From: Symbiodinium natans
Lineage: Eukaryota; Sar; Dinophyceae; Suessiales; Symbiodiniaceae
DNA length: 64,000 nucleotides
Assembly: GCA_905221605.1 (NCBI GenBank)
Contig: CAJNDS010000169.1
Span: 553,001-617,000 of the forward strand
Reading direction: 5' to 3'
Position 1 is the first letter of the stretch. Each line of letters opens with the position of its first letter. The position numbers and the translations under genes were made by a program. The notes below the pieces were generated by a model. It was not told the DNA's origin, did no database searches, and saw only the letters and a list, made by a program, of their open reading frames with translations. This document shows positions 9,966 to 20,747 of this stretch, piece after piece.

Positions 9966-10428
9966 AAAAGGTCAAAAAGAAGAGGAAAACTGCAGCTAGC
10001 GAGGATCCTTATACTCTCATGGTTCCAAAGCCGAAGAAGATGCCGGCGATCATTGAGAAGGGTGGATCATCATCCAATGCGGTGGTTTCTGCAGGGGAAA
10101 AAGCCTCTTCGAGAATGCGCACAAAGTCAAGCGTCGTGGGAAAGACGAAGAAGAAGGAGAAAAGTCAAAGCCCCAAGAAGGAAGAGGTGGTAGTGGTGAA
10201 AGGTCCTGAGGAAAAGGATCGTTCCTCTGATGTGGATGCGCAAGCGTCTACCACTGTGAATGCAGAGCTGGGTCAATCTTGCCAAGCGATTGAGGACGCG
10301 AAGAGAGAGGGATTGGTATCCTCAATTCAAAGGTGCGTGCAGGATCCTGTTCTTACAGTGTCGGACCTAGAGTATGTTCTGCTGCGACTTCACCTCAGTA
10401 TCGATACCCATCGGAAGAAGAAGTGACT
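9962..10428 (+). CDS. LTR-element ORF4, lysine-rich, about 154 aa
   Basis: This frame overlaps the end of ORF3, and its first codon as listed is GTG rather than ATG, so expression by frameshift or as a continuation of the ORF3 polyprotein is more likely than independent initiation. The N-terminal half is strongly basic (KKVKKKRK, KPKKM, GKTKKKEKSQSPKKEE). The C-terminal half looks helical (SIQRCVQDPVLTVSDLEY, VLLRLHLSIDTH). No family is recognised; nucleic-acid binding or nuclear localisation would fit the basic part. Confidence 0.5.
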
Positions 10429-10790
10429 GGATGGTATGGATGAGGGAATGGTTTTTCTCTTTCTGAAGACAGGTGCGCTGGAACAGCCAATGCGCTGAAG
10501 ATATGGTGGTTACTATTAAGGGTATGGAAATCCCTGATAGTAGAAGTCAGTAGCTTTTTGCGTAGCGAAGACCACGGTTCGTGGTGAAGAAGACTGAAGA
10601 GTCTTCAATGACAAGAGAGTCATGGTGAAAAAAGATTCTCTCCGGGTAATGGGTTTAGCCAATGTGCTATAAATTCGTCCTGGATGACGTAAAACCATAA
10701 TGTGCATTCCAAGCAGCTGGCTGCTGCCCTAATGGCGGTTTTTGGCCGAAAGTCTGCACCTCCAATGTGTGTCCTAGGAAATCCTAGGAC
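10429..10790 (+). other. 3' untranslated region of the LTR element
   Basis: No open frame of interest lies between ORF4 and the purine tract. Several short hairpins are visible, for example CCACGGTTCGTGG near 10570 and TCCTAGGAAATCCTAGGA near 10772. They may be RNA structures of the genomic transcript, but this is not demonstrated. Confidence 0.6.
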
Positions 10791-10798
10791 AGGGGGAG
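10791..10798 (+). promoter_or_regulatory. Polypurine tract
   Basis: AGGGGGAG lies directly before the TG that opens the 3' LTR. A purine run in this position is the usual plus-strand primer of LTR retrotransposons. It independently confirms the LTR boundary at 10799. Confidence 0.85.
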
Positions 10799-11004
10799 TG
10801 CAGAGCTGCAGTTGGTATTGTGGAAAGGAGTTGGAGTTGAAAGTTGAAGGGTCAATGTACCTGCTAATCTTCATGGCTCAAGACTGGGCCATGCGCCTGG
10901 TAGCAAAAAGAAGTTTTGAGTTCCTGTTGTTTGCTGGTTGGTTCAGGGTGAAATCTCTGGCGACTGTTGGGGTTGGTTTCCTTTCCCTTTCGGTTGCCCC
11001 CGTA
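10799..11004 (+). repeat. 3' LTR, 206 bp
   Basis: This is the partner of the 5' LTR at 2330-2535, with two mismatches. It ends CCCGTA and is followed immediately by the CCCTA duplication. Confidence 0.93.
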
Positions 11005-11076
11005 CCCTAAACCCTAAACCCTAAACCTTAAACCCTAAACTCTAAACCCTAAACCCTAGACCCTAAACCCTAAACG
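11005..11076. repeat. Interstitial telomere-like array (CCCTAAA), right flank of the LTR element
   Basis: About ten CCCTAAA units, some degenerate, directly follow the 3' LTR. Positions 11005-11009 are the right target duplication. With the short CCCTAAACCCTA at 2318-2329 it shows that the element landed in a telomere-like tract. Confidence 0.9.
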
Positions 11077-11460
11077 CCTTATCCCCCTTTACACGTTACA
11101 CCCCTTAAAATGGCCCGAAAGCCGAGCCTAGGAGAAAAGCTGCAAACCCATGTTCGGGAACCTTTTTTGCCGAGGCCGGAAGCCTCGAGTCAATTCAGTG
11201 CTGGGGCCCGAGACGGGGGGCTTCTGGAGGTTTCTGGGGGTTTCTGTTCTTAGTGGGTTATAGGGTAATGTAGTAGGGGGGTTTCGGTCCTTAGTGGGTT
11301 ATCGGGATATTGTTCGGGCTTAGGGAGATGCAGGATTTCGGGCTGTGCCCCAACTCCAACTCTGTCAGAAATCGCTGTGGTTTCATTTGTGGACTGCTCC
11401 CTGGGCCAGAAACGCAAGGGGAGAAGGGCAAGATGCATGTGCACTGCTGGGACTCCAGCT

Positions 11461-11540
11461 AGTGATAGGTTGGGATGTTCCCCCTTATACTAGCAGTCCT
11501 TCATGGGGATTCTCGTAGGGGGAACATCCCAAGTGATAGG
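11461..11540. mobile_element. 63-bp inverted-repeat element with 9-bp duplication
   Basis: A 16-bp perfect terminal inverted repeat (TTGGGATGTTCCCCCT at 11470-11485 and its complement at 11517-11532) encloses about 31 nt. AGTGATAGG flanks the element on both sides, at 11461-11469 and 11532-11540, sharing one base with the TIR. The size is too small to encode anything. The duplication length fits a Mutator-like or hAT-like MITE. A related copy lies at 56771-56832. Confidence 0.65.
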
Positions 11541-13898
11541 ACGAACACCTCTGCTGGAAAAGGATGCAAGTAGTGATCGAAGCTTGGTTGTTATCAGTGG
11601 TGCTATTTTCGGCCACCTACCATGAGAAATAGCCTAAATCACGTTTATGAAATGTTACACCGGATCGTTGCATACAGCTTGCAATTGTTCGGTTTAGTGA
11701 CTACTCGTGATGTTTACAGGCCCGACCCGAAACTAGCATAATTCATGGAAATCCATAGGAGACGACCCGGAACCAAGAAAAAATGACCACACTCCTTGCA
11801 AAGTACTTTACGTCCCCGCATGTTCTCCCTAGTGTTTTTTGTTTGGGGTCTTCGGTCAAAAAAGCCAGAAACAACTCGATCTTTGATTGGCCTTCCTGGC
11901 CCCACACGGCAGAAGCCAGCCCACCTTTTGGTTTGTCGGAGTTGAAGAACCATCTCGAGTATTCACGGGACTTTGTCGCTTTTGGGCGAAGCTGCGAAAC
12001 ACTAACATTCACTAGGGGGGGAAACAAACACGCAAGAACCGTGTTCAGATCAAACAGTTCGCCTCCCAATATTGTTTTTTTTTTTTTTTTTTTCTGGTTT
12101 GTTGGTCTCGGAAGGGAGCCCAGAGACCAAACAACCAACCCTGGGAGGAGAATATCTTGGTGAGTGTTTTCTTTGGTTTGTTTTTTTAATGGTATTCCGG
12201 CCGAAAAACCAAACCAAAACTCGAGTTTCGGTTGGTTTTTGCTCCACCCAGACGGGAAACCAACGATCAGTAAACTCAGGGTACTGTCATGCCACAGGTC
12301 TTATTGTTCTCGTTCAGGCTGACTTGGAAGCCCCATTTTAGACGTGCAGTCCTTGTGTGTGTGTGTGTGTGCACGGGTGCGCAACATTCTCTTGTAGAAA
12401 ATATCGCCCCTGCGACAAAGCTATCCCTGGATGGAACATTGCGAAGTGATCTGACCTGCTGCAAAATCACGACCATATTTAGGAATTCCGAAATAGGCCT
12501 GGGAGACGAAAGATCGCTGCAAGGACGAGTACTTTGAGCCGACTGTCAGCAGCATGTACAGAGCTGTAGCCACTCAGCCGCATGAATCGCTGCACTCAGC
12601 CTGTTTCAGCAGGTGTCGTATGTTGATTCAGCGCTCGTTGTCGGCATTCCTGGGTGGTGCAGCTCACCTCCTCTAGCCGACAAGATTAGGTACAACAAAC
12701 ACAGGCCAAAGCGATCTGAGGGGCATGCGCATAAGATCTTCAACCCGAGACCTGAATGCCTTGCCGTATGTGCCGCTTCTCGAGAGAAGTTAGGGAGCCT
12801 GCCGACCACATCTCCTACATCCCGAAACCCTAAACTAGCAAAAGAGGGTTGAGGGTTGTGGCCGACCTACCTCTGGTCCCTCAGATGAACGGCAACGAGC
12901 TGGTACCGTACCACAAGTCCAAAACAAGGCGAGAGCTTTTCTTGCATCTGACGGGCGGCTCATCTTTGCTTTGCGGAGCTCCGAAAAGGTAGGTCAGCTC
13001 TGATGAAGGGGACGATGTGAGCCTGAACCACCGCCTAAACGGCCTCAACTATCCCCCAAAGGGTTTAGGGTTTAGGGTTTAGGGTGAAGCTCAAAACGCT
13101 AAACCCTCAATCCTGAAAAGCCCAAATATCCCAATCAGCGTGAGAGGCTCGGTATGATGGACGTGACACACTCCGGCCCAATCCTGGCCGTCGACGCACC
13201 TGGTGTCATCAGGATGGGCAGTGCTCTGGGCCTTTATTAACTTTCTGGTTCGCTTGGGTAACGATGAGGGCAATATGCCTTGTACATCCCCAATAAATAA
13301 CCCTCTTTGTTCGTGTTCTTACCACTTCGCAGCTGAGCGGGTCCTAAAAGGCAAACTCTTCATATTCGTTGACAACTGGCAGTTCCAAAAAAGGTGCCTA
13401 CGTTCTGCCGTCCACCAACGTCGTGTCAGATCCTGAGAATGCTGCGGACGCGCCGTGAACAACAAGGCCGCATGTCTGTGACTCCCGGTACTTGCAGCCA
13501 CTACAACCTGGATTGCTGAGGTTTCAAACAGATAAGACGCCTGCTGATCGTGATGAAAGGCGCTTGTCCGTACACGAGGTGCGGCTCCAGGGAGGAAGGG
13601 CTGAAGAGAACGGGCTTTTGCGGCTGGCCCTTAGATTCAGCATCTCTGTGGCATTGTGGTTTTCGCAGAACCTGAGCATACTGTAGCCGCCCGAGCGACT
13701 GACTGCATCTGACAGCCAGAGAGGTCCTGACCCTAAATTTCCATGGGCTCTGGGCCTTCATAGCACTCGAGCCTTCCCCCACATCTTCCAGGCCGCTGAG
13801 ACAACAGGCCTCCCCATCCCACCCTAAACCTTCTAACCCTTTAACCCTACAAGCCTACGAACCCTCCAAGCCCTCTAGTTCCCCCAGTTTCCTGGCAG

Positions 13899-13962
13899 GA
13901 TGTAGAGCCAAGCCAGCTCGCAACGCTGCACGACTCCGACATCGCCGCTGGCCTCGAAGGGT
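13899..13962 (+). CDS. Possible internal exon, unknown protein
   Basis: After a CCCTAAA-like and pyrimidine-rich stretch ending in GGCAG, the frame reads DVEPSQLATLHDSDIAAGL. It looks protein-like compared with its surroundings, but no family is recognised and its end is uncertain. Confidence 0.3.
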
Positions 13963-16216
13963 GTTGGAGTTTCGTAGTGTGCGTATCAATTTTCGGACTA
14001 AAGCTGGGGCTCAGGTGTGGCTGCTTCATATTCGGTCTGACTTAACTTGCGTGAGACAGCTCTGAAGCAGGTAGTGTTCTCAAGGTCCAAGAAGACGGTA
14101 TGAGTATCCGCCAGACATGTACTCATGTGCTCTCGCCTCCAACGTTTCAGCATGCGTGGATAGCAGGCCGTATGAACATCATGAGCCGAAAGACGCCACC
14201 TTCGCGCAAAATAGATGCCCTTGAATACGAGTCACCCCCCCTTCCTCCGTGTAGGCTCGCGGGTCTAAGCGCATTGCTTTATAGGGCTGAAGGGTTGTTC
14301 CCACGCTCATGACTCAGGAAGTGTTCTTCTTTGGTGAGCTGGAGCAGCCTGAGGACCGCAAGGGCTCCACTCGCGTCTCACTCAAATTCCGGAAGCGTTC
14401 GGTGAACTGCTGGAGTCTTTGAATTCAGTCGGCCGAGTTCTGCCCACGCAGGACGGACCATGGGGCATAGAGGCTGGGAGCCTGAGAGTTTCAGCTTTTG
14501 AGGGTTAACGCTCCTCCCGTTGAGCCTTAAGACTTTTGGGCTTTCCGAACCGGCATTAAATGCCTGTCAAGTAAGCCACGACTTTTAGGCGAAAGCCTCC
14601 TCCGGTCACAGGAGCTCAATTGGTGGAGATTGCTCTAAATGTAGCGTTCCCTTTTCGGGGTCCCCATGGCTCAACCTGTTTATCGCCACGGTCCCGTACT
14701 GGAACACCCCTTCTCCTACCCCCCCGCCTAGCGAAAGCATCGAGGTTAGACGTAGTTCCATGGCCTACTATAGCCCCCTTAGGAATTGTTTTGTATCAGT
14801 ATGTATATAAAACCACCCAAAAGGTTCAGAACTAGATTTTTATTCAGGTTCCAAGGAGAGTATTGTCTTGCGAGAAGACGAAGCCGACCTCAGCCTCCCC
14901 GTGGCTTCATGAGGCCTTCGAGTAGTGCCGCGGCGTCTCAGGCGGGCATGCTTGAGGTTGCCATCTCTGGGATGATTCTAGGGAATTCTAGGGAGTTTTT
15001 GAGCTGTGCTGAAGGCCCGTGCCATCTCGCGACGGGCTATTCAGGGTCTACTGTTTTAACCCAATTCAAGGCTAGCTTTCTCCCCACCCGGTTTCCTTGA
15101 CTCTCAACAAGGAATTCCAACCTTGCTGTCAGGACGAGACGGGCGCCCAGCAACCGACCAACAAGGGATCAAGAGTCCAAGCGTGCCCGTAAACATAGGA
15201 ATTCCGGGACTTTTACAGCATCTATTATGATATTTTTTCTCGCTGAGCAAAGGGCTCGGCTTTTTGTAATGCTTCGCGCGGTCGATCTCAAAGATCGGAT
15301 TGCGTATTGCGTTGGAGTCGACGGCCTAGAAATTAGTTATGTCGGCGTCCGAATGCAGACACACCAAAGGTGCCCGTACCTTATTGTGCTCACCTGCGAG
15401 TCGATAGTCGCACGAGATACATGAAGACCCAGACCCTACCAGATCCCTCGCGGCATAAAGATAGCTACGAGCCATGCCCCCCCCCCCCCCCCCCCCCGCC
15501 CACCTGCGGCGGTGTCAGAGCTTCTCGCTCGCTTTTAATTTCGGTTTCACCAACATGTTCGTTCCTCACTCTGCTGCTCTAAAGCTTATGGTGGACATCC
15601 TAACAGCCCTGGCAGATGTGAGTCTTGAGGTGCGCAACAGTTTCTGAGATGCAGTTTTGGTAGGCTGGTCTGAAGAGTCGCATGTTGGTAGAGATCAGGC
15701 GACTCGCGTCTCACAACGGGTGAACTGATGGGCTTCTGCACCTTCGTTGCCATGTTGTGGCTGGCGAGATCCCAACATCCGCAACCCCAGATTCTCTGCA
15801 AAATTGAACTCCGCATGGGTTTTTCTCTTCTGACCCTGCGGTGGAACGCAGAAGCCTAGGCTTAACGACGGGAGAAACTATCTTCACATCCTCGGCCGAC
15901 CCGGAAAGAGTGTGCAGATGCGCCATCATACGCCTGCTGGCTAGAGGTACCTTATTGGGGTCCTTGTTACAAGGGGATCCTACTATTTAGGGGTCTATAT
16001 TCGGGGTCCCGTACTATCGTAAACCCCCATGTCCAAACATGCCACTGTCCAAACATGCCACTAGCAACGCCGAGTGTAGGCCTTGCCCGAAATCGCTTGT
16101 TCTGTATTTGCCTGATTCGGTTCCCATTTCAGTACAGCATCTAGCCGACTGGTGAGCTCCAAGCCCTTCACCCTAAAAACCCGATGCCCTACAAAAACAC
16201 CCTGCACCCTATAAAC

Positions 16217-16335
16217 CCTAAGGCTCTAAGGCCTATGGTTGACAAGCTACTCGGGTCCTTGCCGGCTGTCGATCCTGCGGTACTTCGGGTTGCTCTTGAT
16301 TCGCAGCCAGGCGCCTCGAAGCACATGCACCCGAG
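16217..16335 (+). CDS. Possible exon, helical-repeat-like
   Basis: The frame reads MVDKLLGSLPAVDPAVLR and continues ALDSQPG. It looks helical and follows CCCTAAA-like text. It may belong to a helical-repeat protein like the candidates at 24.3-28.9 kb. There is no supporting neighbour exon with matching phase. Confidence 0.25.
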
Positions 16336-17242
16336 GCCCGAAACACTAAATCCGAAACCCTCCACCCTAGAGAATGCCGTATATGACCCCCCTGCCCAAG
16401 CTGAGACCCCAAAACTGAGCCCGAAGGCTGTGGGTTCAACCCACCCCTGACCCCATCGTCACCCCAAACCTCAAAGCCCCTTGCCATGGCCTTGGTGAGC
16501 TTGGGCCATGGCCTCCGAGCTCCTCTCGCGCCTCGCGGAAGCCCCGGGGCCGCCAGAGGCAACGGGGGCAAGCCCGTACAGCTAGACGTTAACTCAGGGT
16601 ACTTGCGCCAGTTCTCACACCCACAACGCTCTTTTTCTAGGGCTTTAGCTGGTAAGCCCTAAACCCTAAAGCCCAAACTTAAACTCGAAATTAAGGGTTT
16701 CAGGAGCTGAGGTGCTGCAGTCGGGGCTAGGGACACGAGTCTGAGTAAACCTCAGACCTCAACCAGCACATCCAAACACACCGAAACCATAAAGCGTGGG
16801 TTCAGGGCTCAGGTTTCAAGGCTTCAGGGTCTAGAGTTTCGGAGCCAGGATTTAGGGGCTGGATAGGACCCACCCTTTGCAGCACAGCCAAGTCACGAGC
16901 TGAGATCGTGGTTGCGAGGATGGGACCAGAGACGATTTCCCTGATTTCCCTGCAATCCCGTGTGAGTTTTGGGGCAACCCTGAAATCTAGAATCTTGCAT
17001 CTGGAACTCCAGGAAGCTTTTGCATGATCTTATGGGTGTTGAGGTTTTAGGTGTCGTATGGCTGTGCCGATGCAGGTTTCAAAAGATCACGCCTGGTGTC
17101 CTGTCAGGTTGTCAGCTTGAGGTGTTGGCTGAGAGGGCCTGACCTTGTATTTTACCGGAGCTCAAGCCAGAGACCCACAGAAATCTACACCCAGTCCTCC
17201 AAAGTCCCCAACTTAAATCCTGGACCCTAAACCTTTTGGCAG

Positions 17243-17330
17243 ATCCTGGCCCTCACCTTCGAGTTTGCTGCCAATCTGGACGCAGCCTGCGCCGTGACTG
17301 CTCTCGAGGCCAACGGCACCCATTTTGGGG
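17243..17330 (+). CDS. Possible internal exon, unknown protein
   Basis: The acceptor TTGGCAG follows ACCCTAAACC. The frame reads ILALTFEFAANLDAACAV and continues TALEANGTHFG. Short-chain alcohol/amine-like or helical-repeat proteins are conceivable, but I cannot assign it. It may share a gene with 17574-17690. Confidence 0.35.
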
Positions 17331-17573
17331 TTCTTATACCTACAATGAGAGGATGATGGCTTTTCGCGGTCTATGAGGGGTACCCCTGTTTTTGGTTTAC
17401 ATTGAAATGCTCCGGAGCAACAACAGCGTCTTGCATGGCTTGCAAGCCCTTAATCTTCTTCAACCTGACCCTGAAGCAAGCCCTCCCTCGTTCATTCCCA
17501 GTGCCTTTTCGTTGGACACCTTGACGCACTTCCAATAAAGGTAAATGCACTATGCACTGCCCCTCTCATGCAG

Positions 17574-17690
17574 GCCATTGCCAAGCACCCCGACCGAGCA
17601 AGCGTCCAAAGAGACATGCGCTTCGCAAAATTGGTCTTTGCCAGGGGCCCAGTTAGGAAAGCGCTCTATACGTTGAGAAGAGCTGTGGAA
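17574..17690 (+). CDS. Possible internal exon, unknown protein
   Basis: The acceptor CTCATGCAG is followed by a frame reading AIAKHPDRASVQRDMRFAKL and then VFARGPVRKALYTLRRAVEG. Charge pattern and length look like real coding sequence. The frame continues to a TAA at 17724-17726, but a donor near 17690 is more likely. Confidence 0.4.
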
Positions 17691-18035
17691 GGGGTGTCCC
17701 TACACCCTCAAGCCCCAGATCCATAACCCTAAACCCTAAAGCCTTCGGGGATGGAAATGTATGTCACTGTGGTCTCGCAAGACTTTCGACATGGAACTTT
17801 TCTTGAAGGCAGGGAAAGCGCTGACAGAGTTTTGGTGGTTGAGGGGTCATTGTTTAGGGTTGAGGGGTGCTTACTTTTGTTGTCTTGGCTGACCACGTCG
17901 CTTCCGTCTCTCTTCTTTTCCTTCAACATGTCGGAGGGGATTCGCTTGTTTCGTGAACTGGGTCATTATCTAAAGGGCTGTCGCCCACAGCCGGGCACGC
18001 CCACCAGCAGCAGGACAACGGCAGCAAGCACAGCA

Positions 18036-18770
<735 letters not shown>

Positions 18771-18821
18771 CGACGGCGCGCCAACGAAGCCTCGATGATG
18801 CCACCCTGGCCACCCACAAAA

Positions 18822-18920
18822 CAACGGCGCGCGCGCGCGCGCGCGCGCGCGCGCGCGCGCGCCCGCGCGGGAACTGGTGCGTTTTCCGCGCGCGCGCGGC
18901 GCGCGCGCGCGTGTGCGCGC
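18822..18920. repeat. Alternating GC tract
   Basis: A run of about 35 bp of alternating G and C, a short break, then another alternating GC/GT run to about 18920. Such sequence can adopt Z-DNA. It sits 50 bp after the CAA array. Confidence 0.9.
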
Positions 18921-19700
18921 ATGTCGAGTGCCATGTTATGGAGTTGTGCCAGCATCCTTCGAAATCCTGCCGCCGCCCGAAACCCTTTCCGTATCCACTG
19001 ATGCTGCTGATGCTCGCCCCCCGGTTTTTTAAAGAGAAACGAAGCCTCGATGATGCGCGCCCTGGCCCCCCGCCCGGCCGCGCATCATGAGCATCAGCGG
19101 CTCCGGCCTCCAGGCATGCATGGCTTATAGGAGCATATGCCGGCCTCAAAACGGAAATGTCCGTAACAGCACGAAAACCACGGTATTTACAGCGATTTCT
19201 GTGTTTTCCAAGCTCTCAGCCGCATCCGAAACCCAAAACCCAACCCGCTGATGCTCATGATGCGCGCTCTTGTGGGGGTCCTTTGCGGTGCCAATGCCAC
19301 CCAAAAAACATCAGCAACGCGTATTTGGCCAAAATTGAAAAAGAGAGTCGATGATGCTCTCCGGGGTCGTTTTTGGGACCCCCCATGGGGCACCCAAAAA
19401 ATGCGTCCAGGAGCCCAAATTCGGTGGCAAATAGCGCGTTTTTCGCGATAAAAATTGTACCTGAAAATTGATGCCCTTCGGGGGCCGCATTTGGGGCCGG
19501 ATGTTGGGGAGCCAACCGGGTCGGCGGCTTAGCCGGCCCCCGTCATAGCTAAAGCTAGGGCTGGCGCCTAACGGCGTCGGACCACGGGCGTGCTCGCATT
19601 TAAGGGCTAACGCCGCTGCCGCCGACCCCCGTGGAACCGGGGGGTCGGTGCGCGTGTGGGGTCGGCCCATGCGTTTACGCATGGTTGTTTTCACATTCCA
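18921..19700. repeat. Degenerate repeat region with GATGATGC motifs and a GC-rich foldback
   Basis: GAAGCCTCGATGATGC occurs near 18786 and again near 19039. Related CGATGATGC and CATGATGCGCGC words recur up to about 19360. The interval 19510-19660 has long complementary GC-rich words (CGGCGG, GCCGCCGACCCC) that could fold. No gene is recognised. Confidence 0.45.
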
Positions 19701-20133
19701 TTTCGTATCGCAGATGTTTCCGATGCTTCTGACATTGCTTCCATTGTAAGGGAGGACGCGCCAGCAGACACAAACTAATCTTGTTTGGCGTCCCCCTTCC
19801 GTCATGCCCCCTCAATCTGTTCTACGTCCTTCGCTGGGTCGGGTTCCTTTAGGCATGGGGCCATTACCAGCCCCTGTTGCTCGACCATGCAGGTCATGGC
19901 AGGCTCCCATTTCGTCTCCAGTTCTAACCCCCTTTACGCTTTGAGTTTCTCTATCTGGCCCTTCAACAGTATCTGAACCAAAAGCAGGCTGCAGCGCGTC
20001 CTTCTTGAGCTTTGCAGCAGATTGGAAACAGTGGTATGCATCAGTGCTGTTTTATCTTCAATGTTGACGACATTGACGCGATGTTTGACATTGACGAAGC
20101 ATCGCAGGCTAGTAGGGCGCTTCTCGCAATTGC

Positions 20134-20747
20134 TTGAACTTCCAGGAGATAGCATGTTTTCCAAAAGAAGCCAAACATCCGCGGAAGACGTGGAGCCGTG
20201 TCTGCAATTCTTGCATGGCAGACCGACGCTGCTACCGGTGCGGGCAAGTCCGGACAGAAGACATGTTCAGTGCACGGCAGTGGAAACGTGGCGGGAAGAC
20301 AGGACATTGCAAGCGCTGCGCTCGGCAGTCGGCGGGAAAGCCGTGCCGGCTGAACGCGTCAGCTTCGATCGCGCGCGTCGCTTTGTGGGCAGCACGCGTC
20401 GGAAACGAACTGTCAACCAGGTGTGGAAGCAGGTCCATGAGATTCTCCGACAGAGAGACTCCCCGTCAGTGGGTGAAGACGGGGAGAAACGTCGGCAGCG
20501 ACTCGTGTCGTCATTGGGTGAGGAGGGGGACAGCACGGATGTGCGTACGGTGGAGGCATGTTCCGTCGAAGCGACGCGGCCTCGACAAGCGCGACTGGTC
20601 GCGTGCCCAAGTTGCGGCCACGAAGTAAGGACGAGAGCACAAACGCGAGTGAAAAATCTCCACCGTCGTCCAGACGGCTCCGTCTGTCCGCAAGAGCAAT
20701 GGTACCTCTCTGGCGTGAAAGAAATGAAAGGGACACGGCCCGGGTAG
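20134..20747 (+). pseudogene. Stc1-like zinc-binding protein, frame-broken
   Basis: In the first frame (20134 onward) the segment CYRCGQVRTEDMFSARQW, followed about 10 residues later by CKRCARQ, has the CxxC...FS..QW...CxxC layout of the Stc1 zinc-binding domain, which in fission yeast links RNAi to chromatin and which occurs in many dinoflagellate proteins. A second frame, open from 20022 to 20747, carries a zinc-ribbon-like end (ACPSCGHEV, then RRPDGSVCPQEQWYL). The two parts lie in different frames. The change most likely falls at 20320-20400, so this is either a decayed copy or a gene with a short unrecognised intron. Confidence 0.45.

Larger units (their letters stand above)
2330..11004 (+). 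mobile_element. Pol-less LTR retrotransposon with CCCH-finger polyprotein
   Basis: All non-coding hallmarks of an LTR retrotransposon are visible: 206-bp direct terminal repeats (2330-2535 and 10799-11004) differing at two positions, TG at the left end and TA at the right, flanking CCCTA duplications, a primer-binding site abutting the 5' LTR and a purine tract abutting the 3' LTR. The 8,263-bp interior holds four main open frames (2601-7868, 7870-8268, 8304-9965, 9962-10426). I read WW, S1-like and six CCCH zinc-finger motifs. I do not see an aspartic protease DTG/DSG context, an integrase HHCC/DDE pattern or an RT YxDD box. It therefore looks non-autonomous, comparable in layout to TR-GAG or LARD elements and mobilised by a copia relative. 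The near-identical LTRs suggest recent insertion. A divergent pol that I failed to recognise is the main alternative. Confidence 0.9.
11541..17242. other. Long non-coding stretch with telomere-like motifs and isolated exon candidates
   Basis: There is no convincing complete gene. Items seen are a T22 run at 12071-12092, a GT microsatellite at 12356-12372, TTTAGGG units near 13063-13084, CCCTAAA-like text before possible acceptors near 13825-13898, and a C21 run at 15477-15497. Near 15950-16010 there is a segment similar to 52556-52615 (TTACAAGG, GATCCTACTA), suggesting a dispersed repeat. Open frames of 60-130 codons here occur on both strands in similar numbers and are probably chance. Confidence 0.5.
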
